Position numbers and translations under genes: made by a program. A stretch of DNA of 64,000 bases from Tardiphaga sp052076105 (GTDB lineage: Bacteria; Pseudomonadota; Alphaproteobacteria; Rhizobiales; Xanthobacteraceae): NCBI RefSeq assembly GCF_052076105.1, contig NZ_CP197245.1, forward strand, positions 5,828,001 to 5,892,000, written 5' to 3'. The notes below the pieces were generated by a model that worked only from the letters and a program-made list of their open reading frames with translations, did not search any database and was not told where the DNA came from. This document shows, one piece after another, positions 31,948 through 41,086 of this stretch (position 1 is the first letter of the stretch; every line of letters starts with the position of its first letter).

Positions 31948-32874
31948 ATGCCCAGCCGCGTCTTCATGTCATCCGGCGATCTGGTCGCCGATCGCCGCTT
32001 CGACTACGGCCGCGATCTGCAATTACGCGGCGATCTGGAGGCCGCTGCCGACCTGTTCCGGCAGGCCATCGAGGTCGCGCCGGGCTTTGCGTCCGCCTGG
32101 TTTGCGCTCGGTGACATCAGCGAAAAGCAGGGCGATCGGGACGGCGCGATTGCCGCGTTTCAGCGCGCAAAGGCTGCGAATTCTTCCGATTCTCTTGGGG
32201 CAGGCTTGAGACTGATGCGGCTGAATGGTGATCCGCTTGCGGCCATGCCGTCGGGCTATGTCACGGCTCTTTACGATCAGTATGCCCCGAAATTCGAGGC
32301 CTCACTGGTCGGCGAACTCGGCTATCGCGGGCCGGCACTGCTGCTCAAAGCCGTGCTGGAAACCTGCGCTGCGCAGGGCAAGTCGGCAGCCTTCCATCGC
32401 GGCATCGATCTCGGCTGCGGGACTGGTTTGGCCGCCCGCGCCTTCGCAGCCCACACCGATGAGTTCATCGGCATCGATCTGTCGCCGGGCATGATCCAGC
32501 AGGCACGCGCAACCGGACTTTATCGAGAGCTTGAAGTGGCAGACGCTGCGGCGGGCCTTACGCATCGGCCGGATGCGAGTGCGGACCTGATTCTGGCCGC
32601 GGATATGATGATCTATCTGCACGATCTCGCGCCGTTGATCGACGAGGCCGCGCGCGTGCTGAAGCCGGGCGGACTGTTCGCATTCACGGCCGAGACCCAT
32701 GGTGGCGAAGGCGTCATTCTCGGCACCGGCCTGCGCTACGCCCAGAGCGAGGCGCATCTGCGCGAATTGCTATCCGGTGCGGGCCTTGTCGTTGACCACT
32801 TGGATCACGGCTCGATTCGCAACGAACGAGAGATGCCGGTGCCAAGTCTTGTGATGGTCGCGTCGAAGTCGTGA
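31948..32874 (+). CDS. TPR-containing SAM-dependent methyltransferase
   Basis: 308 residues. Two tetratricopeptide units span residues 15-85 (LQLRGDLEAAADLFRQAIEVAPGFASAWFALGDISEKQGDRDGAIAAF). A class I methyltransferase follows with the SAM motif GIDLGCGTGLAARAF near residue 153 and LAADMMIYLHDL as motif IV. The substrate is unknown; TPRs suggest a protein target. It diverges from the exonuclease gene. Confidence 0.88.
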   Translation: MPSRVFMSSGDLVADRRFDYGRDLQLRGDLEAAADLFRQAIEVAPGFASAWFALGDISEKQGDRDGAIAAFQRAKAANSSDSLGAGLRLMRLNGDPLAAMPSGYVTALYDQYAPKFEASLVGELGYRGPALLLKAVLETCAAQGKSAAFHRGIDLGCGTGLAARAFAAHTDEFIGIDLSPGMIQQARATGLYRELEVADAAAGLTHRPDASADLILAADMMIYLHDLAPLIDEAARVLKPGGLFAFTAETHGGEGVILGTGLRYAQSEAHLRELLSGAGLVVDHLDHGSIRNEREMPVPSLVMVASKS

Positions 32875-32890
32875 CGTTTATACCTCGGCA

Positions 32891-32925
32891 AACAAAAACG
32901 CCGGCCGCGAGGCCGGGGTTTTCGA
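32891..32925 (-). terminator. Terminator of the first double-barrel OMP gene
   Basis: A GC-rich stem (CCGGCC/GGCCGG core with flanking C/G) read on the minus strand is followed by TTTTTGTTTG, a clear intrinsic terminator 20 nt past the OMP stop. A near-identical hairpin ends the second copy (34508-34541). Confidence 0.8.
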
Positions 32926-32945
32926 TTGAGCGTATGTCGCTGTGA

Positions 32946-34352
32946 TCAGTACTTCGCAACGACGGGGCTGTTGAAATGATAGTTCAGGCCGGTACGGAAG
33001 ATATGCTCGGTGACGCTGGTCGTGACGGTCGTGGTGTTGACCAGATTCGAGGTCGAACCAAGGTCGACATAGAGATACTCGGTCTTCGAGGTCCAGCTCG
33101 GGCCGAACAGGCCGAGCAGGGTGAACGGCGTTTCGATGCCGGCGCCCGCGGTCCAGCCGCTCAGGGTTGTCGAAGCATTGAGTACCTGGGCGCCGTCTTC
33201 GCGGATCTTGGTCTTCACGCCACCGTAAGCGTAACCGCCCGTGGCATAAAACAGCGTTGAGCCGATCGAATAACCGAGGCGGCCACGAACGGTGCCGAAC
33301 CAGGGCAGCTTGGCATCGAACGGGGCGTCGCCGAGGGCAATGGCCGTCTTGTTGTCGCGCTGGCTGGAGGCCTGGATGTCGGTTTCCAGACCGTAGACCC
33401 AGTTCGCCATCTGCCAGTTGTAACCGAGCTGTACGCCGCCGTTGATGCCATCGGGAGCGAGGTTGAAGGCGTCGTATGAGGGAAAGTCGCCAAGGCCGTC
33501 GCCGGCTTTGGAGACCGTGGTGCGGTCGCGTCCGATGCCGGAGCCGACATTGCCGCCGAGATACCAACCGGTCCAGTTCGCTGCGGGCGCCGGCACATAG
33601 GCGCTGTTGTTGCCACCGATGCGATAGTTCAGGCCGACGCGAAACAGATTCTCGCGCACTTCTGTGGTGGTGGTCTGAGGGAAGGTGCCGAGCACCATCA
33701 CCTGGTCTGTCTTGTTGCCGAGGTTGAGATAGAGATATTCGATCTTGCCGGTCCAGTTGCCGCCGAGAGATGCCTCGACGCCGCTGCCGACGGTCCAGCC
33801 GCCTTGGATGCGGCTTGTAGCCAGGGCAGGAAAGCCCAGAGATGTGGTGGTTGTGGTGACGTTGCCATAGGCATAGCCGCCGGTCACATAGCTGAGCACC
33901 GGACCCGTTGCGAGACCAATGCGGCCGCGCACCGTGCCGAACCAGTCGATTTTCTGGCTATAAGTGTCTTGTGGCGCCAGCGGAAAGGCGCCGTTGTTCA
34001 GCAGTGGATAGCTGTCCTTCAACTCGCCGCCCTGAATATCGGCTTCGACGCCGTAGACCAGCGGGCCGAACATCGAACCGGTCTGCCAGTTGTAGCCGAT
34101 CTGGCCGCCGCCGAATCCGCCGGCGGGCTGCAGATAGGTCGAGGTGGCTGAGCCCGGAGTGATAGGGTCGTTATTTTGCAGCCGATCCCGGCCGACGCCG
34201 TAGCCCGCGTTCACGCCCATGTAGAAGCCGGTCCAGTCATAAACCGCTGTTACTGGCACCTTGTAGTAGGGGGCCTTCGCGGCCATGTCGGCGGCTTGCG
34301 CACCGGCGGTCAGAGCGAGCAGTGCCGCGGCGGTGAGGCGAAGGGTTTTCAT
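32946..34352 (-). CDS. Tandem double-barrel outer membrane protein (copy 1)
   Basis: 468 residues with a signal peptide (MKTLRLTAAALLALTAGAQAA). Two successive Omp25/RopB-like eight-stranded barrels follow. Each starts with W-T-G-F/W-Y-x-G-x-N-x-G-x-G-x-G-R-D-R and ends with a F-R-V/T-G-L-N-Y aromatic strand (near residues 235 and 458). Barrel 1 covers about 38-243, barrel 2 about 258-468. Single-barrel proteins of this family are major outer-membrane components in rhizobia. The two-barrel arrangement is unusual. A paralogue lies directly upstream. Confidence 0.85.
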   Translation of the reverse strand: MKTLRLTAAALLALTAGAQAADMAAKAPYYKVPVTAVYDWTGFYMGVNAGYGVGRDRLQNNDPITPGSATSTYLQPAGGFGGGQIGYNWQTGSMFGPLVYGVEADIQGGELKDSYPLLNNGAFPLAPQDTYSQKIDWFGTVRGRIGLATGPVLSYVTGGYAYGNVTTTTTSLGFPALATSRIQGGWTVGSGVEASLGGNWTGKIEYLYLNLGNKTDQVMVLGTFPQTTTTEVRENLFRVGLNYRIGGNNSAYVPAPAANWTGWYLGGNVGSGIGRDRTTVSKAGDGLGDFPSYDAFNLAPDGINGGVQLGYNWQMANWVYGLETDIQASSQRDNKTAIALGDAPFDAKLPWFGTVRGRLGYSIGSTLFYATGGYAYGGVKTKIREDGAQVLNASTTLSGWTAGAGIETPFTLLGLFGPSWTSKTEYLYVDLGSTSNLVNTTTVTTSVTEHIFRTGLNYHFNSPVVAKY

Positions 34353-34507
34353 GATGGGATCCAGTTCAGGTTTCTGGCCGAACTATGAAGGGGTAACGGA
34401 GTGCTGTCTGTAGCCGCGCGACCAGAAATTGCGGTATTTCGATATTGGGTCTCTCGTGGTTAATTTTCTCGGAATGGCGTTGTCCAGGATGCAAACAATG
34501 ACGCAAA

Positions 34508-34541
34508 CAAAAACCCCGGCCGCGAGGCCGGGGTTTTCGAT
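34508..34541 (-). terminator. Terminator of the second double-barrel OMP gene
   Basis: The perfect stem AACCCCGGCC-TCGC-GGCCGGGGTT on the minus strand is followed by TTTGTTTGCG. Together with the flanking bases it repeats the terminator at 32891-32925, so the duplication unit included the terminator. Confidence 0.8.
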
Positions 34542-34560
34542 TGAGCGGATGTTGCTGAGA

Positions 34561-35934
34561 TTAGTACTTCGCAACGACCGGGCTGTTGAAGTGGTAGTTC
34601 AGGCCGGTGCGGAAGATGTGCTCGGTGACCTTGCTGCTGGAGGTGAGTGTAGTCGCACCAGCGCCGGCGAGGACGACAGGGAACGAGCCTGAGGTCGAGC
34701 CGAGATCGACGTAAAGATATTCGGTCTTCGAGGTCCAGTTCGGTCCGAACAGGCCGAGGAACTTGAACGGGGTCTCGAGGCCGGCACCTGCAGTCCAGCC
34801 GCTCTTGGTGGTCGAGAAGTTGGCGAGTTCGACACCAGCAGAGCTGATCTTGGTCTTCACGCCGCCATAAGCATAACCGCCAGTGACGTAGAACAGGCTT
34901 GAACCAACCGAGTAGCCGAGACGGCCACGAACTGTACCGAACCAGGGCAGCTTCTGATCATAAGCGGCGGAGCCGAGAACAACCACGGTCTTGTTATCGC
35001 GCTGGCTTGAGGCCTGGATATCGGTCTCAAGACCGTACACCCAGTTGGTCGACTGCCAGTTGTAGCCGATCTGACCACCACCATTGATGCCATCCGGGTT
35101 CAGGCTGAACTGTTCCGGATTGAAGCCCGGCGCGCCGAGCGTGGTCGCGTTGCGGCCCGTGCCGGAACCGAGGTTGCCGCCGAGATACCAGCCGGTCCAG
35201 TTAGCCGCAGCCACCGGGGTATAAACGCTGTTGCCGCCGATACGGTAGTTCAGGCCGACACGGAAAAGGTTTTCGCGGATTTCATTGTTGGTGAACTGGC
35301 CAGCGAACGGCGCGCCGAAGGCGTTCGTCTTGTTGCCGAGGTTCAGATAAAGATATTCGATCTTGCCGGTCCAGTTACCGCCCAGCGCAGCTTCGACGCC
35401 GCTGCCGATGGTCCAGCCCGTCGCAGTGCGGTTTTCCGAGAACGCCGTCACGCCGCCTTCGGTGATCGTGCTCTTGATGTTGCCGTAAGCGAAACCGCCG
35501 GTGAAGTAGCTGAGGACCGGACCGGTCGCGAGGCCGACGCGGCCGCGCACGGTGCCGAACCAATCCGACTTCTGGCCGTAAGCCACGCCCGGGGACACGA
35601 AGGCGCCACCGCCCGTGAGGCCTGCGCCCTGGATGTCGGCTTCGAGACCGTAAACGATCGGGCCGAGCAGCGAGTCGCCCTGCCAATTATAGCCGATCTG
35701 GCCGCCGCCGAAGCCGCCCTGCGGCGAGATGTACAGCGAGTCGTTGTTGAGGCTGTGGGTGGTGCGGTCGCGGCCAATGCCGACGCCGGCGTTCACGCCG
35801 ATGTAGAAGCCGGTCCAGTTGTAGACGGCGACGATCGGAGCCTTGTAATAAGGGGCCTTGACGGCCAGATCGGCAGCCTGCGCGCTCACAGCGGTTCCGA
35901 GCAGCGCGGCGCTCGCAAGAAGAATACGTTTCAT
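34561..35934 (-). CDS. Tandem double-barrel outer membrane protein (copy 2)
   Basis: 457 residues, paralogous to the adjacent gene with the same domain plan: signal peptide (MKRILLASAALLGTAVSAQAA), barrel 1 starting NWTGFYIGVNAGVGIGRDR, and barrel 2 starting NWTGWYLGGNLGSGTGRN, ending HIFRTGLNYHFNSPVVAKY. The last 12 residues are the same in both proteins. The start at 35934 is the ATG of the signal peptide; an in-frame extension to 36024 is unlikely. The two genes probably arose by duplication of an already fused two-barrel gene. Confidence 0.85.
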   Translation of the reverse strand: MKRILLASAALLGTAVSAQAADLAVKAPYYKAPIVAVYNWTGFYIGVNAGVGIGRDRTTHSLNNDSLYISPQGGFGGGQIGYNWQGDSLLGPIVYGLEADIQGAGLTGGGAFVSPGVAYGQKSDWFGTVRGRVGLATGPVLSYFTGGFAYGNIKSTITEGGVTAFSENRTATGWTIGSGVEAALGGNWTGKIEYLYLNLGNKTNAFGAPFAGQFTNNEIRENLFRVGLNYRIGGNSVYTPVAAANWTGWYLGGNLGSGTGRNATTLGAPGFNPEQFSLNPDGINGGGQIGYNWQSTNWVYGLETDIQASSQRDNKTVVVLGSAAYDQKLPWFGTVRGRLGYSVGSSLFYVTGGYAYGGVKTKISSAGVELANFSTTKSGWTAGAGLETPFKFLGLFGPNWTSKTEYLYVDLGSTSGSFPVVLAGAGATTLTSSSKVTEHIFRTGLNYHFNSPVVAKY

Positions 35935-36281
35935 GGTCGACCCCAATTCAGATTTGAACCGGTAGAATAGGGGAGTCGGGCCATATTGGCTGTATCCGCG
36001 CGGCCACACTGTCCGACATTGCAACCGCAGAGAGTTCGGCCGGAAAAAGCCGGTTAAATAAACGTTTAGGTACCGTTGCCCGGGTGCGTGTTACGTCACG
36101 TTTCCTCGCGCTGACGCCCCGTCAATCGTCCCAACCCACGGAAAACACGTCGCAACCCGCTGGGGATTGCCAACCCTGCCGTGTCCGCAGAGGATATGGG
36201 TAAGCCCGCACAGCCGCGATCAACGCGGCGGCGGGTCATAAAAACACACCCGCACAGCGGGTTTCGGGGAGAAAACGCCAG
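35935..36281. other. Divergent regulatory region between OMP and LivK-type genes
   Basis: 347 bases without a gene. It must hold promoters for the minus-strand OMP gene and the plus-strand binding-protein gene. A short GC hairpin (CCCGC-ACA-GCGGG) lies around 36249-36261, about 20 nt before the plus-strand start. I cannot identify operators. Confidence 0.4.
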
Positions 36282-37502
36282 ATGCCTTCACGCCACAGGT
36301 CCGTCTTCCGGACCGCAACACTCGCTGCAGTTGTCTCGATACTGACCCATTCGGCCTTTGCGGCGGACAAGAAATACGATCCGGGTGCTACCGACACCGA
36401 GATCAAGATCGGGCAAACCATTCCGCATAGCGGCCCCGGCTCGCTCTATGGCGTGCTCGGCCGCGTCGGCGAAGCCTATTTCCAGAGCTTGAACGAGAAA
36501 GGCGGCATCAACGGCCGCAAGGTCAAGTTCCTCACGATGGACGATTCCTACAGCGCTCCGAAGGCGGTCGAGGCGACGCGCCGTCTGGTGGAACAGGAGG
36601 AAGTCCTGGCTCTGTACGGCTCGCTCGGCACAGCGCCGCAGACGGCCGTGCACAAATATCTCAATTCCAAGGGCGTGCCGCAGTTGCTCCTCAACACGGG
36701 CGCATCGAAGTGGAACGATCCGAAGAACAACAAATGGACCATGGCCGGCCTGCCGCTCTATCCGACCGAGGCGCGCATTCTCGCCAAATATGTCGTCAGC
36801 GTGAATCCGAATGCGAAGGTCGGCATCCTCTATCAGAACGATGATTTCGGCCGGGATTTCCTGGGGCCGTTCAAGGATGAACTCGCGAAAGCCGGCGGCA
36901 CCGCGAAGGTGATCGCCGAGGTGACCTACGATCTCACCGATCCCACGATCGACTCGCAGCTGATCAATCTCGCCAAATCTGGTGCCGATGTTTTCTATAA
37001 CATCACCACCGGCAAGGCGACGTCGCAGTCGATCCGCAAGGTGGTCGAACTCGGCTGGAAGCCGCTGCAGTTGCTGTCGGCGGGCTCCACCGGCCGGTCG
37101 ATCCTGGAGGCGGCAGGGCTTGAGAATGCCAAGGGCATCGTCTCGATTGCCTATGGCAAGGATATCGGTTCGCCACTCTACGCCAAGGATCCTGATATCG
37201 TGGCGTTCGAGGCGTTGCGCGCGAAATATCTGCCCACGGTCTCTGCCGATAATTCGATCGCCTTCTTCGGCTACGGTCAGGCTGTATCCATGGCGGAGAT
37301 CCTGCGCCGCTGCGGCGACGAGCTAACTCATGAGAACGTGCTGAAACAGGCCATCGGCCTGAACGGCTTCCGTGCTCCGCAAATGCTGCCAGGGGTGAGC
37401 TACAGCTATACCAATGACGCCTATGTTCCGATGGCGACGCTGTATACCCAGCGGTTCGACGGCAAGGATTGGATCATCTCCGACAAGTCGGTGACGCAAT
37501 AG
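36282..37502 (+). CDS. LivK-type periplasmic ABC substrate-binding protein
   Basis: A 406-residue type I periplasmic binding protein with a signal peptide (cleavage after HSAFA, residue 27) and the branched-chain amino-acid receptor fold (DTEIKIGQTIPHSGPGSLYG, GINGRKVKFLTMDDSYSAPKAVEATRRLVEQEEVLALYGSLGT). The ligand could be an amino acid, aromatic acid or amide. No permease or ATPase gene is adjacent, so it is an orphan receptor in this window. Confidence 0.9.
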   Translation: MPSRHRSVFRTATLAAVVSILTHSAFAADKKYDPGATDTEIKIGQTIPHSGPGSLYGVLGRVGEAYFQSLNEKGGINGRKVKFLTMDDSYSAPKAVEATRRLVEQEEVLALYGSLGTAPQTAVHKYLNSKGVPQLLLNTGASKWNDPKNNKWTMAGLPLYPTEARILAKYVVSVNPNAKVGILYQNDDFGRDFLGPFKDELAKAGGTAKVIAEVTYDLTDPTIDSQLINLAKSGADVFYNITTGKATSQSIRKVVELGWKPLQLLSAGSTGRSILEAAGLENAKGIVSIAYGKDIGSPLYAKDPDIVAFEALRAKYLPTVSADNSIAFFGYGQAVSMAEILRRCGDELTHENVLKQAIGLNGFRAPQMLPGVSYSYTNDAYVPMATLYTQRFDGKDWIISDKSVTQ

Positions 37503-37515
37503 CGTCTCCGACCTC

Positions 37516-37567
37516 GCCGTCATTGCGAGCCCGGGAAAGCCTGCTTTTCTAGCCTCGCAATGACGGC
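37516..37567. repeat. REP-like palindromic element
   Basis: 14-bp perfect arms (GCCGTCATTGCGAG at 37516-37529 and its complement at 37554-37567) flank a shorter inner inverted repeat. CGTCATTGCGAG palindromes are scattered in many Bradyrhizobium and Rhodopseudomonas genomes. It sits between the binding-protein and helicase genes and could act as a terminator. Confidence 0.75.
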
Positions 37568-37589
37568 GGTGAATGCCTAACTCTGACGC

Positions 37590-40325
37590 GTGCCGCCTCG
37601 TAAATCCGTCGCCAGACCCGACCTGCTGCCCGATCACTTCCTGCGCTGGTTCGCCATGCGCGGCTGGTCGCCGCGCGCGCATCAGCTGGCGCTGCTCGAG
37701 AAGGCGCGCGACGATCGCTCGGCGCTGCTGATCGCGCCGACCGGCGCGGGCAAGACACTGGCCGGCTTCCTGCCGACGCTGGTGGAACTGAGTGGAAACA
37801 AAAACGCTGCGGCGCCTGCTCCCTCCCCCCTTGTGGGGGAGGGCCGGGGAGGGGGGCCCACAAGTGTTGTCGTACCAGCGATACCCCCCTCCCGGCAGCC
37901 TGCGGCTGCCGACCTCCCCCGCAAGGGGGGAGGTAAGAAAGGAGCACCTGCGCTTGCCGGAAGCGCGCCGAGCAAGGTGGTCTCCACCAGTCGCGGCGTT
38001 CAGCGCAGCGGCCGCCTGCACACGCTCTACATTTCCCCGCTGAAAGCCCTCGCCGTCGACATCGCGCGCAATCTGGAAACGCCGATTGCGGAGATGAGTC
38101 TGCCGATCAAGGTCGAGACGCGCACTGGCGACACGCCGGTGTCGCGCCGCGCGCGGCAGCGGCGCTATCCGCCGGACATCCTGCTGACCACGCCGGAACA
38201 GCTCGCCCTGCTATTGTCGTCCGACGACGCGCCGTTTCTGTTCTCGTCACTCAAACGCGTCGTGCTCGACGAGTTGCATGCGCTGGTGACGTCGAAGCGC
38301 GGTGATCTTCTCGCGCTCGGCCTTGCGCGCCTCTGGAAGCTCGCGCCTGAGATGCGCGCCATCGGGCTGTCGGCGACGGTCGCCGAGCCTGACTCGCTGG
38401 CGCGCTTCCTCGTGCCGCAGCCAGCAGGCAAAAGCGTCTCCGCCGATATCGTCACCGCCGGCGGCGCGGCCGAGCCGGTGGTCGAGATGCTCGACACCAG
38501 GGAACGGTTGCCCTGGGCCGGGCATTCCGCGCGCCATGCGCTCGGCGAGATCTACGATCTCATCAAGGCCAACAGGACCACGCTGGTCTTCGTCAATACG
38601 CGCAGTCAGGCCGAGATGCTGTTTCAGGATCTCTGGCGCATGAACGACGATGGCCTCGCCATCGCGCTGCATCATGGCTCCCTCGACGTCGCGCAGCGCC
38701 GCAGGGTTGAGGACGCGATGTCGGCCGGCAAGTTACGCGGCGTGGTCTGTACTTCGTCGCTCGATCTCGGCGTCGACTGGGGCGATGTCGATCTCGTCGT
38801 CAATGTCGGTGCGCCCAAGGGTGCATCGCGGCTGATGCAGCGGATCGGCCGCGCCAATCACCGGATCGACGAAGCTTCGCGCGCTGTGCTGGTGCCGGCC
38901 AATCGTTTCGAGGTGCTGGAATGTCGTGTCGCTATCGATGCCGTCGCGGAAAATGCACAGGACACGCCGCCGTTGCGGATTGGCTCGCTTGATGTGCTGG
39001 CGCAGCACGTGCTCGGCTGTGCCTGCGGCGCACCGTTTTACGCGGACGATCTCTATGACGAAGTGCGCTCGGCAGCGCCTTATGCCGAATTGTCGCGTGT
39101 CGATTTCGACGACACCGTGGAGTTCGTGGCGTCCGGCGGCTATGCGCTGAAAATCTACGAACGTTTCGCCCGTATCAAGCAGGACGCCTCGGGCAAATGG
39201 CGCGTCACCAATCCCAAGGTGCGCCAGATGTATCGCATGAATGTCGGCACCATCGTCGAGGAGAGCATGCTGAAGGTGCGGCTGGTGCGCGGAGGCAGCG
39301 GAAAAGGCAAAAAGGGTGTCACTGGTGCGCTGGCGCGCGGGGGACGCATGCTCGGCCAGATCGAGGAATATTTCATCGAAGGCCTCGTGGTCGGCGACAC
39401 CTTCGTCTTTGGCGGCGAAGTCGTGCGCTATGAATCCCTGGTCGAGGATCAGGTTTATGTTTCGCGCGCGAACGACAAGGACGCCAAGGTGCCGTCCTAT
39501 ATGGGCGGCAAGTTTCCGCTCTCGACCTATCTCGCCGAACGTGTGCGCAAACTGCTGGACGATGAGCGCGCCTGGAAAGGCTTGCCTGATCAGGTGCGCG
39601 AATGGTTGTCGCTGCAGGCTCATGTCTCGCATGTGCCCGGCACGCGCGAGCTGATGGTCGAGACCTTTCCGCGCGCCGATAAGCATTACCTCGTCTGCTA
39701 TCCGTTCGAAGGCCGCCTCGCGCATCAGACGCTGGGTATGCTGCTGACGCGCCGTCTTGAACGCGCGCGTGCGCGGCCGCTGGGTTTCGTCGCCAACGAA
39801 TATGCACTGGCCATATGGGGCCTTGGCGACACGTCGCACATGATCAGACACGGCAGGCTCGATCTCGCCGCTCTGTTCGATCCCGACATGCTTGGGGACG
39901 ACCTCGAAGCCTGGCTCGCGGAATCGGCGCTGATGAAACGCACATTCCGTACCTGCGCGGTGATCTCAGGGCTGATCCACACGCGCTTCACCGGCGAGGA
40001 GAAATCGCGCCGTCAGGTGCTGTTCTCCACGGACCTGATCTACGACGTGCTGCGCAAGCATCAGCCCGATCACGTGCTGCTGCGCGCCGCGCGCGCCGAT
40101 GCCGCGACGGGATTGCTGGACATTCGACGATTGAGCGACATGCTGACGCGCATTCAGGGCCGCATCGTTCATCGGGAACTCGACCGCGTGTCGCCGCTGG
40201 CGGTGCCGGTGATGCTGGAAATCGGCCGTGAAGCGGTATACGGCGAGGCATCGGACGAGCTCCTGGCAGAAGCCGCCGAGGAACTCGTGAAAGAAGCGGC
40301 GGGATTCGAAGAGACGGGATCGTAA
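37590..40325 (+). CDS. Ligase-associated DEXH-box DNA helicase (Lhr-core type)
   Basis: A 911-residue superfamily 2 helicase. Motif I is IAPTGAGKTLAGF (about residue 48), motif II is LDELH (DExH), and the Lhr-type winged-helix and WH-associated domains fill the C-terminal half. In the family it acts with an ATP-dependent ligase, a beta-CASP exonuclease and PdeM in DNA repair. Starts at GTG 37590. Oddity: residues about 70-140 between motif I and the HTLYISPLKALAVD block are an insertion encoded by a palindromic repeat (37815-37945). PdeM follows 38 nt downstream. Confidence 0.9.
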   Translation: MPPRKSVARPDLLPDHFLRWFAMRGWSPRAHQLALLEKARDDRSALLIAPTGAGKTLAGFLPTLVELSGNKNAAAPAPSPLVGEGRGGGPTSVVVPAIPPSRQPAAADLPRKGGGKKGAPALAGSAPSKVVSTSRGVQRSGRLHTLYISPLKALAVDIARNLETPIAEMSLPIKVETRTGDTPVSRRARQRRYPPDILLTTPEQLALLLSSDDAPFLFSSLKRVVLDELHALVTSKRGDLLALGLARLWKLAPEMRAIGLSATVAEPDSLARFLVPQPAGKSVSADIVTAGGAAEPVVEMLDTRERLPWAGHSARHALGEIYDLIKANRTTLVFVNTRSQAEMLFQDLWRMNDDGLAIALHHGSLDVAQRRRVEDAMSAGKLRGVVCTSSLDLGVDWGDVDLVVNVGAPKGASRLMQRIGRANHRIDEASRAVLVPANRFEVLECRVAIDAVAENAQDTPPLRIGSLDVLAQHVLGCACGAPFYADDLYDEVRSAAPYAELSRVDFDDTVEFVASGGYALKIYERFARIKQDASGKWRVTNPKVRQMYRMNVGTIVEESMLKVRLVRGGSGKGKKGVTGALARGGRMLGQIEEYFIEGLVVGDTFVFGGEVVRYESLVEDQVYVSRANDKDAKVPSYMGGKFPLSTYLAERVRKLLDDERAWKGLPDQVREWLSLQAHVSHVPGTRELMVETFPRADKHYLVCYPFEGRLAHQTLGMLLTRRLERARARPLGFVANEYALAIWGLGDTSHMIRHGRLDLAALFDPDMLGDDLEAWLAESALMKRTFRTCAVISGLIHTRFTGEEKSRRQVLFSTDLIYDVLRKHQPDHVLLRAARADAATGLLDIRRLSDMLTRIQGRIVHRELDRVSPLAVPVMLEIGREAVYGEASDELLAEAAEELVKEAAGFEETGS
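37815..37945. repeat. Palindromic repeat translated in frame within the helicase gene
   Basis: The DNA holds nested hairpins: a CCCTCCCCC-TTGT-GGGGGAGGG arm pair near 37821-37843, CCGGGGAGGGG/CCCCTCCCGG flanks, GGCAGC-CTGC-GGCTGCC near 37904-37920, and ACCTCCCCC-GCAA-GGGGGGAGGT near 37912-37934. The element keeps the reading frame and encodes SPLVGEGRGGG ... DLPRKGGG. Related elements are common between genes in this bacterial group. Confidence 0.8.
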
Positions 40326-40363
40326 GGGTTTTGCGAATCTCGCATTCGTCTTAAAAGAGCACC

Positions 40364-41056
40364 ATGCACGTTGAGACCATCACCGCCGATATGAGCACCG
40401 TCAGCATCGCTGGCGTCACGCTGGCTGCGGACCTGTCGGGCGCCCTGTATTGGGAAGAGCAGAAACTTCTCGTGGTGTCCGATCTGCATCTCGAAAAGGG
40501 ATCGAGCTATGCTAATCGCGGCGTGCTGCTGCCGCCTTATGATACGATCGCAACACTCGGCCGTCTTGGTGCGGTGATCGCGCGTCACGATCCGCGCAGT
40601 GTGATTGCGCTCGGCGACAGTTTCCACGACCGTGACGCCCACGAGCGGTTGTCGCCGGCCAATCGCGAGGTTCTGTCCGCATTGCAGATGCGCCGTGACT
40701 GGATCTGGATATCAGGCAATCACGATCCCGCATTGCCACCCGATCTCGGCGGCACCGTCGCGGACGAGGTCGCCATTGGCCCGATCACCTTCCGTCATGA
40801 GCCGACGGGTGCTGCAGGTGAGATTGCCGGTCACCTGCATCCAAAGGCGCGCGTCAGCACCCGCGGTCGCGCCGTCGAACGTCGTTGCTTTGCGAGCGAC
40901 GGCACCCGCGCGGTGATGCCGGCCTTCGGCGCCTATACCGGGGGGCTCAACATCCGCGATGCAGCCTTCGCGAAAATCTTCCAGACCCTCGGCTTCGTTG
41001 CCCATGTGCTCGGCGACCGGCGTATGCACGCCATCGCAGCGTCGCGCTGCTGTTAA
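40364..41056 (+). CDS. pdeM: Ligase-associated metallophosphoesterase PdeM
   Basis: A 230-residue calcineurin-type phosphoesterase of the DNA-ligase-associated family. The metal motifs are D40-x-H42 (VVSDLHLEKG), ALGDSFHD (G-D-x-x-x-D), SGNHDP (G-N-H-D) and AGHLHPK (G-H-x-H). Family members are Mn-dependent phosphodiesterases proposed to process DNA ends. It follows the helicase in an operon. An internal ATG at 40391 is also possible. It completes the four-gene repair set with the loci at 29165-31878. Confidence 0.9.
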   Translation: MHVETITADMSTVSIAGVTLAADLSGALYWEEQKLLVVSDLHLEKGSSYANRGVLLPPYDTIATLGRLGAVIARHDPRSVIALGDSFHDRDAHERLSPANREVLSALQMRRDWIWISGNHDPALPPDLGGTVADEVAIGPITFRHEPTGAAGEIAGHLHPKARVSTRGRAVERRCFASDGTRAVMPAFGAYTGGLNIRDAAFAKIFQTLGFVAHVLGDRRMHAIAASRCC

Positions 41057-41086
41057 CAAGCATGCAATGCGTGTCGATGCAGACGC

